From NCBI GenBank assembly GCA_964461295.1, contig CAYWTX010000246.1, positions 1 to 13,139 on the forward strand: a DNA stretch of 13,139 bases. The letters run 5' to 3'. Positions 6,513 to 12,495 of the stretch are shown here, one piece after another (position 1 is the stretch's first letter; each line of letters begins with the position of its first letter). The notes below the pieces were generated by a model, which did no database searches, was not told the DNA's origin, and saw only the letters and a list, made by a program, of their open reading frames with translations. A program made the position numbers and the translations under genes. This DNA is from CAYWTX01 sp964461295. Its GTDB lineage: Bacteria > Planctomycetota > Phycisphaerae > SM23-33.

Positions 6513-7427
6513 CTATTGTCCGCAGTTGCAGAGGGCGGATTCGGGGTCCAGGCCGCTGGCCTTCCAAGTGTCGGCGAACTCCTCGCACAGGCCGATCGGG
6601 CAGGCGTCGCCCAGGATGCCGATCACCTCGCGATACATCGCCGCTCGCGTGCCGGCGGGGTAGCGGGCGAGCGCCTTGGGGTCCTCGGGCACTTCCAAGG
6701 CCGCGAACAACCCGTGGTTCACCCGCTGCCGGAGGTTTCGCTCGGCCCGTAGCGTGCCGAGAGTGATCCGCTCGGACCTCAGGTCCCGCACCTGCCGGGC
6801 GATCCAGCGGTAGTCGTAGCCGAGGATCATCGGGTCGATGCGCATCCGAAGCCGCCAGCCCGCCTTGCGGACCTGCCGCGCCGCTTCGAGCCGGTCGGCC
6901 ACTGCCGCGGCGCCCTGCTCGTGCTCCTCGGCCGCCTGGGGCGCGTTGACGCTGAAGGAAACAATCACGTTGCGGCAGGGCTTCAGATCCAGCAGCGGCC
7001 TGCAGAGGCTGACGCCGCCCTTGGTGAGAAGCAGCAGTGCGTGGGGGCGCCCCTTGGCCTCCGCTTGCGCGCGGAACAACCCGACCAGTCGTGCCACGGC
7101 CGGGCGGAGCTTCTCGAACGTGAGGCTGTCGGAGAGGTTGCCGGTGTTCAGCACGTACGACTCGAGGTCGTCCTGGGCGATCCATCTGGCGGCGTCGGCC
7201 AGCATGTCTTCCACGTTGGAGAACGCCAGAGGCTGCTCGCCGAGCTTCCAGAGGGAGCTCTTGAGATAGCAGTAGTCGCAGAGCGGCTTGAACAGGCAGC
7301 CGTTGGCGTGGGCGAGGATGAAGAAGTTCGGGCAGACGGTCTTCGCGGGCGTGGTTCGCAGGATCTCGATGAACTTCGTCTTGCGGGGGCGAAGCTTGCA
7401 CTTGTTGTTGTTGCGCCTGAGGGCCAT
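6513..7427 (-). CDS. Spore photoproduct lyase-like radical SAM protein with CX5CX2C motif
   Basis: The product has 304 residues. The cluster motif lies in ANGCLFKPLCDYCYLKSS (C44, C50, C53). The CDYCYL ending and its placement after a short N-terminal extension are typical of the SPL family, and the C-terminus keeps the family-like cysteines C276, C281 and the final CNC (C300, C302). Standard SPL and most radical SAM enzymes use CX3CX2C, so two residues are inserted here. Later segments such as LLLLTKGGV, VIVSFSV and RMRIDPMILGYDYRWI resemble strands of the partial TIM barrel. SPL itself repairs UV-made thymine dimers in spores; homologues in non-sporulating bacteria are largely uncharacterised, so the reaction is open. 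ATG 7427 is the first start; no good ribosome site precedes it. An inverted repeat sits directly upstream. Confidence 0.8.
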   Translation of the reverse strand: MALRRNNNKCKLRPRKTKFIEILRTTPAKTVCPNFFILAHANGCLFKPLCDYCYLKSSLWKLGEQPLAFSNVEDMLADAARWIAQDDLESYVLNTGNLSDSLTFEKLRPAVARLVGLFRAQAEAKGRPHALLLLTKGGVSLCRPLLDLKPCRNVIVSFSVNAPQAAEEHEQGAAAVADRLEAARQVRKAGWRLRMRIDPMILGYDYRWIARQVRDLRSERITLGTLRAERNLRQRVNHGLFAALEVPEDPKALARYPAGTRAAMYREVIGILGDACPIGLCEEFADTWKASGLDPESALCNCGQ

Positions 7428-7438
7428 AGCAGGAGATT

Positions 7439-7525
7439 AACCGCAACGGACGCAAAGAATGCAAAGAACGCAAAGGTTTCCTTCTGGAGACTTCCGTCTT
7501 TGCGGACTTTGTGTCCTTTGCGGTT
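7439..7525. repeat. Inverted repeat of 9-base CGCAAAGAA-type units
   Basis: Arm 1 (7439-7466) and arm 2 (7498-7525) are reverse complements at 23 of 28 positions. Arm 1 is itself periodic: CGCAACGGA, CGCAAAGAA, TGCAAAGAA, CGCAAAG. The element lies between two - strand genes, just upstream of the radical SAM start. There is no coding potential. Confidence 0.85.
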
Positions 7526-7543
7526 GGTTTCGTATTCCCGGGT

Positions 7544-8295
7544 TCAGAGCGTTATCGATTCGCCCGGGCGCAGAACGACCAGGTTGTCGGGCACGTCAGT
7601 GCATCCGCAGGAGTCGCTCAGGAACGTGCCGGCCTCGTGCTCGCGGAGCTCCTCCTCGGTCAGGTGCATGAGGAACCATCGCGTGGCGCCCGTGGCGCGG
7701 ACGAAGTCGGCCCAGCCCGAGCCGCGCCACGGCGCGATGAGCAGGGCATCGAGCGGGCGCAGGGCGGCGCCGTCGAGGCAGGCGGTGCGCTCGTTGTCGC
7801 CGTCGTGGAAGAGGCGGAAGCCGGGCAACTGGACAAGGTAGGAGTTGTGGTCCCTGGAGTGCGCAGTGCGGAATGCCTGGACGCGGATGGGCCCGACGTT
7901 GGCGGTCGTGGGGGCCGCGAAGCGACCTCTCGGCGGCGGGGTCGGCTCCAGTTCGATCAGGCGGCCGGGCGGCACGCGGCCCTCCAGGGCGCGGCAGACA
8001 CTGCGCGGGCCCGCGACGACGGCCCCGGCGCCAGCGGCGGCGGCCTGGACGCCGTCGCGGTCGAAGTGGTCCCAGTGCGCGTGGGTGACGAGGATGAGGT
8101 CGGCGGCGAGATGCCCCGGCCACGCCGGGCCGGGGCTTGGACAGGATGGATCGACGTTCCTGGGGTGCGGGCCTTGATCGCAGGCGCCGAACCGACCCAC
8201 GGAAAGGGAGTGTAGAAGGCATCGATGAAGACTCCCGCGCCGCCGGCGGCGACGTGGAAACCTTCGTTTCCGATCAACGTGAGGGTCGCGCTCAT
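7544..8295 (-). pseudogene. Broken metallo-beta-lactamase-fold hydrolase gene
   Basis: The gene reads from ATG at 8295 (MSATLTLIGNEGFHVAAGG then VFIDAFY, a normal MBL N-terminus) to about 8150, then continues in a different frame from about 8105 to the TGA at 7544. The second part opens LAADLILVTHAHWDHFD, the HxHxDH metal-binding motif, and goes on through AFRTAH, LFHDGDN and LMHLTEEE, which supply the further expected His and Asp ligands. All parts of one MBL protein of about 245 residues are present, but no single frame joins them. The break region holds a palindromic repeat (8111-8140). The second frame alone lacks the N-terminal strands. Candidate relatives are UlaG-like or YtnP-like hydrolases; the substrate is unknown. 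A one-base sequencing or assembly error is the main alternative to a true pseudogene. Confidence 0.75.
8111..8140. repeat. GC-rich palindromic repeat, copy 2, inside the metallo-hydrolase gene
   Basis: GCCCCGGCC (8113-8121) and GGCCGGGGC (8128-8136) form a perfect 9-bp stem with a 6-base loop. The 30-base unit matches 6411-6440 at 25 positions. It sits between the N-terminal strands and the HxHxDH motif, where family members usually have only a few linking residues. Confidence 0.8.
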
Positions 8296-8300
8296 GCGAC

Positions 8301-8470
8301 GGGAGTGTCGAGTGTCAAGTGTCAAGAGGCGGGAGAATCGTCGCCGTTAGCGGGCGAGCTTGCTCGCCGCGCGTGTTGAGTTGATGGCGGGGGGCGCAGA
8401 CGCGGCGAGATGTTCGCGAGTCGCAAGGCATTCGGCACTTGACACCCGGCACCCGACACTCGACACTCCC
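8301..8470. repeat. Widely spaced inverted repeat of 7-base GTGTCAA / GACACTC units
   Basis: The left arm (8301-8326) reads GGGAGTGTCGAGTGTCAAG and so on, three 7-base units. The right arm (8439-8470) is the opposite orientation, with units CCGGCA, CCCGACA, CTCGACA. The terminal GGGAGTGTCGAGTGTC of the left arm and GACACTCGACACTCCC of the right arm are exact complements over 16 bases. The arms flank the 179-base gap between the divergent metallo-hydrolase and decarboxylase genes. Between them lies the palindrome GCGAGCTTGCTCGC (8354-8367). I see no clear promoter here. Confidence 0.8.
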
Positions 8471-8474
8471 CCGC

Positions 8475-9602
8475 GTGGCCAAGAAAGCACCGACAGCCAA
8501 GGAACGTGTCCTGCACCGGCTGGCAAAGCAGCACGGCACGCCGATGTGCGCCATCAGCCGCTCGGCGCTGCGGCGGCAGGTGAACCGCTTCCGCGCCGAG
8601 CTGCCGCGGGTCGAGCCGTTCTACGCCATCAAGGCCAACCCGCACGGCGACGTGCTCAAGACGCTCGCCGCGGCCGGAACAGGCTTCGACGCCGCCAGCG
8701 TCGCCGAGATCGACGCGGCGCTCGCGGCCGGGGCGAAGCCCGAGCGCATCATCTACGCCAACACGATCAAGCCGCCCGAGAGCATTGTGGCGGCCATGGA
8801 GCGTGGCGTGGATTTGATGACGTTCGACAGCGAGTACGAGTTGGACAAGATCGCCGAGCACGGTCCGGGCGCTCGCGTCTTGGCGCGGGTGAAGGTGCCC
8901 AACGTGGGCTCCGTCGTCGAGTTGAGCCTGAAGTTCGGCGCCGAGCCTGCCGACGCGATCGACCTGCTGATCAAGGCGTACAAGCTGGGCCTGCGGCCGA
9001 CGGGCATGAGCTTTCACGTGGGCAGCCAGTGCACGCACCTGGAAAACTACATGCAGGCGCTGGAGTTGGCGGCGATCATTTTCCACGACGCCCGGCTCAA
9101 GCAGCTTCCGCTGGATGTGCTGGACATCGGGGGCGGCTTCCCGATCCAGCACTTCGACAGCGACGAGGATTACTTCGGCTCGATGGCGGGCGTGATCCGC
9201 GGCGAGTTGGACCGGCTGATCGACAAGTCCGTGCGCGTGATCGCCGAGCCGGGACGTTTCCTGGCCGGCCCGGCGGCGACGCTGGTCATGGGCGTGATCG
9301 GCAAGGCCATCCGCGAGAACAAGCACTGGTACTACCTGGACGACGGCGTGTACGGCTCGCTGAGCGGGATGATCTTCGACCACGCGAAGTACCAGTTCAA
9401 GGTGACGCGGGGCGGGCGGACGCAGATTTCCACGCTGGCCGGGCCCACTTGCGACAGCCTGGACATCATCGCGCGCGGCGAGCAGATGCCCGAGCTGGAA
9501 CTGGGCGACATCGTCTACGTGGAAAACGTCGGCGCCTACAGCACGGCCAGCGCGACGAGCTTCAACGGGATCCCGCCGGCGAAGATCGTATTCGTTCCGT
9601 AG
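8475..9602 (+). CDS. Ornithine/lysine decarboxylase-like PLP enzyme (fold type III)
   Basis: The 375-residue protein follows the eukaryotic-type ornithine decarboxylase plan: PFYAIKANP with the PLP lysine K53, MTFDSEYELDKI, FHVGSQC, LDIGGGFP, IAEPGRF (phosphate and pyridine contacts), YLDDGVYGS, GPTCDSLD with the cysteine that completes the active site across the dimer, and GDIVYVENVGAYS. It should make putrescine from ornithine, perhaps also cadaverine from lysine, since GPTCDSLD occurs in bacterial dual-specificity enzymes. GTG 8475 is chosen because the earlier TTG 8439 would translate repeat sequence and the PLP domain begins soon after; no ribosome site is visible. The gene lies 172 bases before the deoxyhypusine-synthase-like gene on the same strand, and together they suggest polyamine synthesis. 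Ornithine versus lysine preference is not decided. Confidence 0.85.
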   Translation: MAKKAPTAKERVLHRLAKQHGTPMCAISRSALRRQVNRFRAELPRVEPFYAIKANPHGDVLKTLAAAGTGFDAASVAEIDAALAAGAKPERIIYANTIKPPESIVAAMERGVDLMTFDSEYELDKIAEHGPGARVLARVKVPNVGSVVELSLKFGAEPADAIDLLIKAYKLGLRPTGMSFHVGSQCTHLENYMQALELAAIIFHDARLKQLPLDVLDIGGGFPIQHFDSDEDYFGSMAGVIRGELDRLIDKSVRVIAEPGRFLAGPAATLVMGVIGKAIRENKHWYYLDDGVYGSLSGMIFDHAKYQFKVTRGGRTQISTLAGPTCDSLDIIARGEQMPELELGDIVYVENVGAYSTASATSFNGIPPAKIVFVP

Positions 9603-9621
9603 GTCCTGCCGCGAGGGTGGC

Positions 9622-9727
9622 AGAGAGACCACGAATTGCCCGAATGAAGACGAATGACACGAAGGGAGGGAGATTGGATATCTTCTTCGTGCAATTCGTT
9701 CTCATTCGTGTGATTCGTGGCCTCTCT
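9622..9727. repeat. Inverted repeat of 9-10-base ACGAATGAA-type units
   Basis: The arms 9629-9664 and 9685-9720 are reverse complements at 29 of 36 positions, and AGAGAGA / CCTCTCT extend them outward to 9622 and 9727. Arm 1 has four units built on CGAAT or CGAAG. The element fills most of the gap between the two polyamine genes. No T tract follows, so it need not stop read-through. Confidence 0.87.
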
Positions 9728-9774
9728 CACGCGAGCGCAGGAAAGACTATCAGACCCAAGAAGGACCAGCGAAG

Positions 9775-10938
9775 ATGAAGCGAAACCACCGCACGCGAGA
9801 AGACATCAGCGAGCTGCCGGACTGGATGAAGCAGAAGAAATGCCCGCACAAGAACCAGTACCTCTCCGGGCGGCGGATCATGCCTAAGGGCATCACCGGC
9901 CGCGAGAGGCTCGTCGACCTGATCGAGAACTCGTTCCTGGCGTACAACGGCGCGCGCCTGCGCGAGGGCATCGATCTGTTCACCAGGAAGATGCTCGAAC
10001 CGGACGTGACGATCGGCATGAGCTTCGCGGGCGCCCTCACGCCGGCCGGGCTGGGCTGCTCGTGCATGGTGCCGCTGATCAAGGCGGGTTTCGTGGACTG
10101 GATGGTCGCCACCGGCGCCAACCTGTACCACGACCTGCATTTCGCGTTCAACATGCCGCTGCACGTGGGCAGCCACCTCGTCGACGACGCCGACCTGCGG
10201 AACAACGACGTCGTCCGCATCTACGACGTGCTGCTGGGCTACACCGACTGCCTCATGGCCACCGACGAAATCCTGCGCGGCATCCTGGTTCAGCCGGAGT
10301 TCCAGAAGGAGATGGGCACGGGCGAACTGCACTGGCTGATCGGCAAGTACGCGGCGGAGTGGGAGCGAAAGAGCGGGCTGAAGGACGTGTCGGTGCTGGC
10401 GGCGGCATACCGGGCGGGCGTGCCGGTGTATACGAGTTCGCCGGGCGACTCGACGATCGGGATGAACATCGCCGGCGTGGAACTTCGCGGCAACAGGCTG
10501 CGGATCAACCCGTCGATCGACGTGAACGAGACGACCAGCTTCGTGCTGGGCGCCAAACGCGGCGGCGGCAAGAGCGCCGTGATGCTGTGGGGCGGCGGCA
10601 GCCCGAAGAACTTCATGCTCCAGACCGAGCCACAGATCCAGGAAGTGCTCCGCATCAAGGAAGTGGGGCAGGACTACTTCTTCCAGGTGACCGACGCCCG
10701 GCCGGACACGGGCGGGCTGAGCGGCGCGACGCCTCACGAGGCGGTGAGCTGGGGGAAGGTGGACCCCAACCGCCTGCCGGACGCGGTGGTCTGCTACGCG
10801 GACACGACGATCGCCATGCCGCTGTTGACCCAGTGCGCCCTGGCGACGCACAAGAAACGCCCGCTGCGAAGGCTGTACGACCGCCGGGCGGAACTGATGG
10901 AATCCCTCGTGCGGGAGTACTTCGCGCACAACAAGTAA
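9775..10938 (+). CDS. Deoxyhypusine synthase-like enzyme, probably homospermidine/polyamine synthase
   Basis: The product has 387 residues, preceded by a strong ribosome site AAGAAGGA (9758-9765), nine bases before the ATG. Family marks are SGATPHEAVSWGKV with the catalytic lysine K328 (the counterpart of human DHS K329), MVATGANLYHDLHF, PVYTSSPGDSTIGMN and VMLWGGGSPKNFML. Eukaryotic and archaeal DHS uses NAD+ to move the aminobutyl group of spermidine to eIF5A. Bacteria have no eIF5A, and bacterial members are known or thought to move it to a small amine, giving homospermidine or a related polyamine. The upstream decarboxylase would supply putrescine, which supports that role. Stop TAA 10936-10938 is followed at once by a 9-bp hairpin. 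Which polyamine is made cannot be read from sequence. Confidence 0.88.
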   Translation: MKRNHRTREDISELPDWMKQKKCPHKNQYLSGRRIMPKGITGRERLVDLIENSFLAYNGARLREGIDLFTRKMLEPDVTIGMSFAGALTPAGLGCSCMVPLIKAGFVDWMVATGANLYHDLHFAFNMPLHVGSHLVDDADLRNNDVVRIYDVLLGYTDCLMATDEILRGILVQPEFQKEMGTGELHWLIGKYAAEWERKSGLKDVSVLAAAYRAGVPVYTSSPGDSTIGMNIAGVELRGNRLRINPSIDVNETTSFVLGAKRGGGKSAVMLWGGGSPKNFMLQTEPQIQEVLRIKEVGQDYFFQVTDARPDTGGLSGATPHEAVSWGKVDPNRLPDAVVCYADTTIAMPLLTQCALATHKKRPLRRLYDRRAELMESLVREYFAHNK

Positions 10939-10959
10939 CCCGCGGGCTTTGCCCGCGGG
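10939..10959 (+). terminator. Hairpin directly after the deoxyhypusine synthase-like gene
   Basis: CCCGCGGGC (10939-10947), TTT loop, GCCCGCGGG (10951-10959): a perfect 9-bp stem starting on the base after the stop codon. No T tract follows, so termination is uncertain; it may be a REP-like unit or a 3' stabiliser. Confidence 0.5.
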
Positions 10960-10960
10960 G

Positions 10961-11031
10961 ATAGGACTTATGGGACGCAACAGGACGTATGCACGACGGG
11001 GTATACGTCCCATGCGTCTTATGGGTCCTAT
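10961..11031. repeat. Inverted repeat of GGACGTATGG-type units
   Basis: The arm 10961-10990 (ATAGGACTTATGGGACGCAA onward) and arm 11003-11031 are imperfect reverse complements over about 30 bases, with exact ends ATAGGAC/GTCCTAT and GGACGTAT/ATACGTCC. The internal unit is about 10 bases, GGAC plus TAT. It lies between convergent genes. Confidence 0.82.
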
Positions 11032-11034
11032 TCT

Positions 11035-11053
11035 CCGCGGCCACGGGCCGCGG
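11035..11053 (-). terminator. Hairpin directly after the prepilin-type gene
   Basis: CCGCGGCC (11035-11042) and GGCCGCGG (11046-11053) form a perfect 8-bp stem with a 3-base loop, ending one base from the stop of the - strand prepilin gene. With the 10939-10959 hairpin it brackets the repeat between two convergent genes. No T tract is seen, so its terminator role is uncertain. Confidence 0.45.
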
Positions 11054-11054
11054 G

Positions 11055-11759
11055 TCACTTGTGGAACAGCACGAACTGGTTGGCGTTGTTCGGGTTCCGG
11101 GCCTGTGCGTCGGCCCAGTAGTAGGTCTCGACGCTGCCGCTGGCCATGATGAAGCCGCCGCGGCCGACGTTCCGGCCGGCGGAGTCGAGCCTCCTGGCGT
11201 GCACGCCGCTCCAGAGGCTCCCGTCGTTGGTGGCGACCATCGCCTCGATGATGGCTGGATCGGGCGTGGCGTCGGTGCAGTGGCCGACCAGGGCCGTTCG
11301 GTGGGTGTCGGTGATGTTGTGGACGTTGACGCATCTGTCGATCTGGGTAAGGGTGTCGTTGAAGCCGTAGTTGGTCCGGATGACGCTGACATCGGCCCTG
11401 GAGGCGATGGTCTGGCAGACGTACAGGCGGGGGCTCTTCGTGCCGTAGTTGAACACCTTGTTGGCCCACCAGCGTTTCGCGCCCCCGGCCGTCGCCTCTC
11501 TCCCGCCGGGCAGGACGTCGTCGATGGTGATCTCGGGGTAGTTGGTCGCGCCGGTATCGTTGCCCGGCAGCAAGTCGCGGTTGGCGGCGAGGTACCCCAT
11601 GATCGCCTGCGACACGAGCTTGAGGTTGTTGCCGCACTCCGCTTCGCGGGCAAGTTCCATCACTCGCCCGTAGGTCGGCACGAGGATCCCCACCAGCGTG
11701 CCGATAATCCCCACCACGACAAGCAATTCGACCAACGTGAAACCACGCTTTGCGGTCAT
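11055..11759 (-). CDS. Prepilin-type N-terminal cleavage/methylation protein (pseudopilin-like)
   Basis: The product has 234 residues and begins MTAKRG|FTLVELLVVVGIIG: the short basic leader, the prepilin peptidase site after G6, the new N-terminal Phe and Glu5, then one hydrophobic helix. Such proteins are assembled or anchored through type II secretion or type IV pilus-like machinery and are numerous in Planctomycetes. After the helix come AREAECGNNLKLVSQAIMGY, common in this group, and a globular domain ending in a MASGSVETYYW stretch, which looks like a changed form of the DGSV motif. ATG 11759 is preferred to ATG 11768 because GAAAGG (11769-11774) lies nine bases upstream of it but abuts the other. 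A small hairpin (11792-11807) lies in the leader. The ligand or secreted partner is unknown. Confidence 0.87.
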   Translation of the reverse strand: MTAKRGFTLVELLVVVGIIGTLVGILVPTYGRVMELAREAECGNNLKLVSQAIMGYLAANRDLLPGNDTGATNYPEITIDDVLPGGREATAGGAKRWWANKVFNYGTKSPRLYVCQTIASRADVSVIRTNYGFNDTLTQIDRCVNVHNITDTHRTALVGHCTDATPDPAIIEAMVATNDGSLWSGVHARRLDSAGRNVGRGGFIMASGSVETYYWADAQARNPNNANQFVLFHK

Positions 11760-11821
11760 GACCGGCATCCTTTCTTGTGCGATTCCATGGATGCCGCTAC
11801 AGCGGCACTTCTTCCATGCAC

Positions 11822-11850
11822 ATCGTAGCGGTCGCGGGGGCGGGCGTCCA
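11822..11850 (-). promoter_or_regulatory. Possible promoter for the prepilin-type gene
   Basis: On the - strand, TGGACG (11850-11845) and TACGAT (11827-11822) are 17 bases apart, each matching 4 of 6 consensus positions. It is the best pair upstream of this gene but is weak. Confidence 0.3.
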
Positions 11851-11887
11851 GTGGAGGAAGGCTGTCGGGAGCAGGAAGGGCGACAAC

Positions 11888-11941
11888 GATGGACACGGAC
11901 GAAGGCAGACAGGACGCCATCGGCGTTCATCTGTGTTCATC
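11888..11941. repeat. Inverted repeat of GATGAACACAGATGAACGC type
   Basis: GATGGACACGGACGAAGGC (11888-11906) and GCGTTCATCTGTGTTCATC (11923-11941) are reverse complements at 15 of 19 positions, separated by 16 bases. The unit has a period of about 10. It lies in the 273-base gap between L21 and the prepilin gene. Confidence 0.75.
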
Positions 11942-11971
11942 GCTGTTGCCATCGCGGCGGTGGGCGACAGA

Positions 11972-11996
11972 AAGGGCCGCCCGGGAGGCGGCCCTT
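11972..11996 (-). terminator. Probable terminator of the L21 gene
   Basis: AAGGGCCGCC (11972-11981) pairs perfectly with GGCGGCCCTT (11987-11996) around a 5-base loop, 36 bases after the L21 stop. Read on the - strand, the stem ends CCCTT and continues TCTGTC, a short T tract. On the + strand no Ts follow. Confidence 0.65.
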
Positions 11997-12032
11997 CCAA
12001 ATGCCCGTCCGTGGCCGGTCCGAAGAACCGTA

Positions 12033-12350
12033 TCAGGCCACGATCTGCTTGATGCGCACGGCGATGTACTGCTGACGATGCCCGGTCTTGCGGCGGTAGC
12101 CCTTGCGGCGGCGCATCTTGAACGACTGCACCTTGGGGCCCTTGGCATCGGCGTCGACAATATCCGCCACGACCTTGGCGCCGGCCACCAGGGGCGTGCC
12201 GACCTTCACGTCGCCATCGCCGCTGACCAGCAGCACCCGGTCGAATTCCACTTGCTGGGCGCCTTCGGCCAGATCGCGCAAGTCCACGCTCAACTCGTCG
12301 CCTTCGCTCACTCGGAACTGCTGCCCGCTGTCCTCAATCACTGCGTACAC
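12033..12350 (-). CDS. rplU: 50S ribosomal protein L21
   Basis: The 105-residue product matches L21 throughout: start MYAVIEDSGQQFRVSEGDEL, middle VGTPLVAGAKVVADIV, and the RNA-binding C-terminus GYRRKTGHRQQYIAV that carries the family signature. L21 binds 23S rRNA early in 50S assembly. The start is GTG 12350 with AAGGAG (12358-12363) seven bases upstream; length is normal. A strong promoter (12384-12411) lies just before it and a terminator just after (11972-11996), so it appears to be a single-gene transcript. In most bacteria rplU is followed by rpmA (L27); no L27 frame follows here. The neighbours on both sides are prepilin-type genes. Confidence 0.97.
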   Translation of the reverse strand: MYAVIEDSGQQFRVSEGDELSVDLRDLAEGAQQVEFDRVLLVSGDGDVKVGTPLVAGAKVVADIVDADAKGPKVQSFKMRRRKGYRRKTGHRQQYIAVRIKQIVA

Positions 12351-12383
12351 TTACGATCTCCTTGCCATACCGGGAAACCATCC

Positions 12384-12411
12384 ATTATGCCCTCCTCCGC
12401 GGCGAAGTCAA
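12384..12411 (-). promoter_or_regulatory. Sigma70-type promoter of rplU
   Basis: On the - strand, TTGACT (12411-12406) and CATAAT (12389-12384) are 16 bases apart, each matching 5 of 6 consensus positions. The predicted start near 12377 gives a leader of about 27 bases containing the AAGGAG ribosome site. Strength and position fit a ribosomal protein gene. Confidence 0.75.
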
Positions 12412-12434
12412 GACCCCGCTCGTGACGTTTTTCG

Positions 12435-12455
12435 CCCGGCCCCCCCCTGTCTCCC
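12435..12455 (-). other. G-rich tract, possible G-quadruplex
   Basis: On the - strand, GGG (12455-12453), eight Gs (12447-12440) and GGG (12437-12435) give the four G runs of a quadruplex motif with short spacers. It lies between the second prepilin-type gene and the rplU promoter. A long G run is also a common place for sequencing errors. Confidence 0.35.
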
Positions 12456-12495
12456 TTCGCGACCGGCGCGGCGGGCCGCTTGCGGCGCCCGGCCG

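Noticed and set aside
8100..8160. Programmed frameshifting in the metallo-hydrolase gene
   Set aside because: No slippery heptamer followed by a spaced structure is apparent on the coding strand, and the linker would be far longer than in relatives; disruption by a repeat explains it better.
8301..8470. A CRISPR array
   Set aside because: The units are 7 bases long, contiguous and inverted between the arms; there are no spacers of even length and no cas genes.
8439..8474. An earlier TTG start for the decarboxylase
   Set aside because: The added residues are translated repeat sequence, and homologues begin close to the GTG at 8475.
9775..10938. A role in protein hypusination
   Set aside because: No bacterial eIF5A is known, and the neighbouring decarboxylase fits small-molecule polyamine synthesis better.
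9727..11637. A 636-codon open frame on the - strand across the deoxyhypusine-synthase-like gene and part of the prepilin gene
   Set aside because: It runs antisense to one gene and out of frame with another, and the translation is low in complexity.
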